The notes under the pieces: model-generated | What the model was told of the DNA's origin: nothing | Database searches by the model: none | The model's input: only the letters and a program-made list of their open reading frames with translations | Program-made: the position numbers and the translations under genes | Part shown: positions 5,873 to 7,653 of the stretch, in pieces | Layout of the letters: every line of letters starts with the position of its first letter | How positions within the stretch are numbered: the first letter of the stretch is position 1 | Assembly (NCBI RefSeq): GCF_937999985.1 | Contig: NZ_CALLDG010000157.1 | Coordinates: 1 to 7,653, forward strand | From: an uncultured Corynebacterium sp. | GTDB taxonomy: Bacteria; Actinomycetota; Actinomycetes; Mycobacteriales; Mycobacteriaceae | Direction of reading: 5' to 3' | DNA length: 7,653 nucleotides

Positions 5873-6355
5873 CTAGAAACGCGCAGCGGTGGTGGCGCGG
5901 TCGGTGACTACCTCGTGGTCCTCTGGGATCAAGAATTGGTTGATGTTGTCGATGTCCTGCTCGCTCCACTCGCGGGACTTACCGGTCATCACGTCGATGC
6001 CCACCATGACTGCGTCGATGGTGCAGGTAATCCGCCCGACGGAATCCTGAACGACCTGGCGCATGGTGCAGGATTTGCGCCCGACGTCGATGAAGTAGGA
6101 GGCCACGGCCACTTCCGATTCCCCCGGCGACAGCGGGAATGGGTAGTCGATAGTGGTGTGGCGCGCGAACATCGGGGGCACGGCAATGTCCATTTCCATC
6201 AGCACGTCTTTGAGGAAGACCATCCGCGCGTCCTGGCCGAATTCCAGATACTTGGCGTTGTTGACGTGCTGGTATTGGTCGAAGTCGGACCAGCGGAGCT
6301 CGCGGTGGCAGGTGTGCCAGCGAGTTCCGGTGGCCTCGTGTTCGATGAAGGGCAT
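5873..6355 (-). CDS. Hotdog-fold acyl-CoA thioesterase (4HBT/FatA-like)
   Basis: It is expected to hydrolyse an acyl-CoA or acyl-carrier thioester in the cytosol; the substrate cannot be read from sequence. The 160-residue protein has one hotdog domain. The N-terminal motif RWSDFDQYQHVNNAKYLEF (21-39) carries the likely catalytic Asp26 with His30 and Asn32-Asn33, and Glu38 in the following helix, as in 4-hydroxybenzoyl-CoA-type thioesterases. The beta strands TTIDYPFPLSPGESEVAV (67-84) and the central GRKSCTMRQVV (91-101) fit the rest of the fold. The C-terminal segment is acidic then short. ATG 6355 is secure because a stop codon lies three codons upstream in frame. A GAGG at 6367-6370 is 11 bases from the ATG, a long but usable spacing; this is the only gene here with a leader rather than a -10 box against its start. 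It resembles the gene near ettA in mycobacteria (Rv2475c, from memory). Confidence 0.9.
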   Translation of the reverse strand: MPFIEHEATGTRWHTCHRELRWSDFDQYQHVNNAKYLEFGQDARMVFLKDVLMEMDIAVPPMFARHTTIDYPFPLSPGESEVAVASYFIDVGRKSCTMRQVVQDSVGRITCTIDAVMVGIDVMTGKSREWSEQDIDNINQFLIPEDHEVVTDRATTAARF

Positions 6356-6399
6356 TGCGTTTCAAACCTCGCTTAGAACCTCACAGGTAACTTTTGTTT

Positions 6400-6438
6400 C
6401 GTGAACCAATACTGCCACATCCTTCACACAGGTTCACG
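6400..6438. promoter_or_regulatory. Inverted repeat flanking the thioesterase -10 region, candidate operator
   Basis: CGTGAACC (6400-6407) is mirrored by GGTTCACG (6431-6438) around 23 bases. Half-site centres are 31 bp apart, close to three helical turns, so both faces would be presented on the same side. A further GTGAA-complementary TTCAC lies at 6423-6427. On the minus strand one arm covers the proposed -35 box and the other the proposed transcription start, a typical repressor layout. The binding protein is unknown. Confidence 0.4.
6402..6437 (-). promoter_or_regulatory. Candidate promoter of the thioesterase gene
   Basis: On the minus strand GTGAAC (6437-6432) and CAGTAT (6414-6409) are separated by 17 bases, giving a start near 6402 and a leader of about 47 nt. 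Neither box is a perfect sigma-A match, and no TAnnnT box occurs next to the ATG. The position downstream of the ettA terminator supports separate transcription. Confidence 0.35.
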
Positions 6439-6466
6439 TAGTTACACGGTTTTAAGCGAGAAACGC

Positions 6467-6494
6467 GGCGCAGGCTAGGGAGTTAGCCTGCGCC
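6467..6494 (-). terminator. Intrinsic-type terminator of ettA
   Basis: GGCGCAGGCTA (6467-6477) and TAGCCTGCGCC (6484-6494) form a perfect 11-bp stem with a 6-base loop, about 40 bases after the ettA stop. On the minus strand it is followed by GCGTTTCTCGCTTAAAA, an interrupted T-rich stretch; on the plus strand there is no T-run. It therefore most likely ends ettA transcription before the thioesterase promoter. Confidence 0.7.
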
Positions 6495-6531
6495 ACGTGC
6501 TGTAGCGACGCGCTGCGGCGCCACGCGGCGA

Positions 6532-7653
6532 CTAGCGGGTCAGCTTGCGGTGCGTCACACGGTGCGGACGTGCAGCCTCCGGGCCGAGGCGGTCAACCTT
6601 GTTCTTCTCGTAGTCCTCGAAGTTGCCCTCGAACCAGTACCACTGGCCTTCAGCAACATTGCCCTCCCAAGCCAGGATGTGGGTACAGGTGCGGTCCAGG
6701 AACCAGCGGTCGTGCGAGATGACCACGGCGCAGCCCGGGAACTGCTGCAGAGCGTTCTCCAGGGAGGACAGGGTCTCAACGTCCAGGTCGTTAGTTGGCT
6801 CATCCAGCAGGATCAGGTTGCCGCCCTGCTTCAGCGTCAGCGCCAGGTTCAGGCGGTTGCGCTCACCGCCGGACAGCACCTTGGAAGGCTTTTGCTGGTC
6901 CGGGCCCTTGAAGCCGAAAGCGGACAGGTACGCGCGGGAAGGCATTTCGTTCTGGCCGACGTGAATGAAGTCCAGGCCGTCGGAGACGACCTCCCAGACG
7001 GTCTGCTCCGGGTCGATGTTCTCGCGGTTCTGGTCCACGTAGCTCAGCTGCACGGTGGAGCCGACCTTCACCTCGCCGGAGTCCGGCTCTTCCAGGCCAA
7101 CGATGGTCTTAAACAGGGTGGTCTTACCCACACCGTTCGGGCCGATGACGCCCACAATGCCGTTGCGCGGCAGGGTGAACGACAGGTCCTTGATCAGGGT
7201 ACGGCCGTCGAATCCCTTGTTCAGGTCCTTGACCTCGACCACCTGGTTGCCCAGGCGCGGCGGGGTCGGAATCTGGATCTCTTCGAAGTCCAGCTTCTTG
7301 TACTTCTCCGCCTCGGCAGCCATCTCCTCGTAGCGCTGCAGGCGGGCCTTGTTTTTCGCCTGACGGGCCTTCGCGCCGGAGCGGACCCACTGCAGCTCTT
7401 CCTTGAGTCGCTTCTGCAGCTTCGCGTCCTTCTTGCCGGCGACCTCCAGGCGCTTGGCCTTGGTGTCCAGGTAGGTGGAGTAGTTGCCCTCGTAGGGGTA
7501 CAGCTTGCCGCGGTCGACCTCGCAGATCCACTCGGCGACGTTGTCCAGGAAGTAGCGGTCGTGGGTAATCGCCAGCACGGCACCCGGGTAGGTCTGCAGG
7601 TGCTTCTCCAGCCACAGCACGCTTTCGGCGTCGAGGTGGTTGGTCGGCTCGTC
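6532..7653 (-). CDS. ettA: Energy-dependent translational throttle protein EttA (ABC-F), N-terminal part missing
   Basis: EttA is a soluble ABC-F ATPase with two nucleotide-binding domains that binds the ribosomal E site and gates early elongation according to ATP/ADP level. The window holds 373 codons, entering at the first domain's Walker B/D-loop (DEPTNHLDAES) and H-loop region (ITHDRYFLDN). The charged interdomain linker follows (KDAKLQKRLKEELQW onward to RLQRYEEM). The second domain is complete: Walker A GPNGVGKTT (7117-7143), signature LSGGERNR (about 6860-6881), Walker B with DEPTNDLD (about 6781-6804) and H-loop ISHDRWFLDR. The tail ends HRVTHRKLTR. Compared with about 556 residues for the family, some 180 N-terminal residues, including the first Walker A and the arm, lie beyond the right edge. 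The codon at 7618-7620 is an internal GTG valine, not a start. No membrane segments occur, unlike transport ABC proteins. A strong hairpin follows the stop. Confidence 0.95.
   Translation of the reverse strand, partial: DEPTNHLDAESVLWLEKHLQTYPGAVLAITHDRYFLDNVAEWICEVDRGKLYPYEGNYSTYLDTKAKRLEVAGKKDAKLQKRLKEELQWVRSGAKARQAKNKARLQRYEEMAAEAEKYKKLDFEEIQIPTPPRLGNQVVEVKDLNKGFDGRTLIKDLSFTLPRNGIVGVIGPNGVGKTTLFKTIVGLEEPDSGEVKVGSTVQLSYVDQNRENIDPEQTVWEVVSDGLDFIHVGQNEMPSRAYLSAFGFKGPDQQKPSKVLSGGERNRLNLALTLKQGGNLILLDEPTNDLDVETLSSLENALQQFPGCAVVISHDRWFLDRTCTHILAWEGNVAEGQWYWFEGNFEDYEKNKVDRLGPEAARPHRVTHRKLTR

Noticed and set aside
6532..7620. GTG at 7618-7620 as the start of ettA
   Set aside because: The frame continues to the edge through DEPTNHLDAES, the first domain's Walker B, so the gene is truncated by the window rather than starting there.

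Overview
The window looks like chromosomal core DNA from a high-GC actinobacterium, most likely a Corynebacterium. The support is the GC-rich coding sequence, an actinobacterial-type RpiB, a DsbA-like protein of the mycothiol-linked Rv2466c family, a group II truncated globin close to mycobacterial GlbO, and TAnnnT -10 boxes sitting 6 to 9 bases before start codons. From memory, the order dsbA-like/rpiB, pepN, glbO, thioesterase, ettA matches the M. tuberculosis block Rv2465c to Rv2477c, with several genes of that block missing here. The genus is an inference; no species is claimed.

Layout, left to right. The left edge cuts a tRNA-Gly(TCC) gene on the minus strand. A 182-base AT-richer gap follows, holding the tRNA promoter, a 14-bp palindrome, a 9-bp dyad and the promoter of a small plus-strand helix-turn-helix protein (242-475). 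This gene converges on rpiB (510-983, minus), which lies downstream of a DsbA-family oxidoreductase with a CPFA active site (1052-1708, minus). A 60-bp divergent promoter region separates that gene from pepN (1769-4480, plus), an M1 zinc aminopeptidase, followed by glbO (4563-4967, plus). On the minus strand, reading leftward from the right edge, are ettA (6532 to the edge, its N-terminal part missing), a hotdog-fold acyl-CoA thioesterase (5873-6355) and an unrecognised 248-residue protein (5018-5764), which converges on glbO.

These are housekeeping functions rather than one dedicated pathway: sugar-phosphate isomerisation, mycothiol-linked redox chemistry, peptide turnover, heme-based O2/NO/peroxide chemistry, thioester hydrolysis and translational gating. 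No CRISPR array, insertion sequence, prophage, toxin-antitoxin pair, defence locus or biosynthetic cluster is visible, and I do not see a new multi-gene system. The points most worth a second look are the near-universal leaderless promoter layout, the single-cysteine DsbA protein, interleaved complementary segments after the thioesterase gene, and two operator-like dyads.
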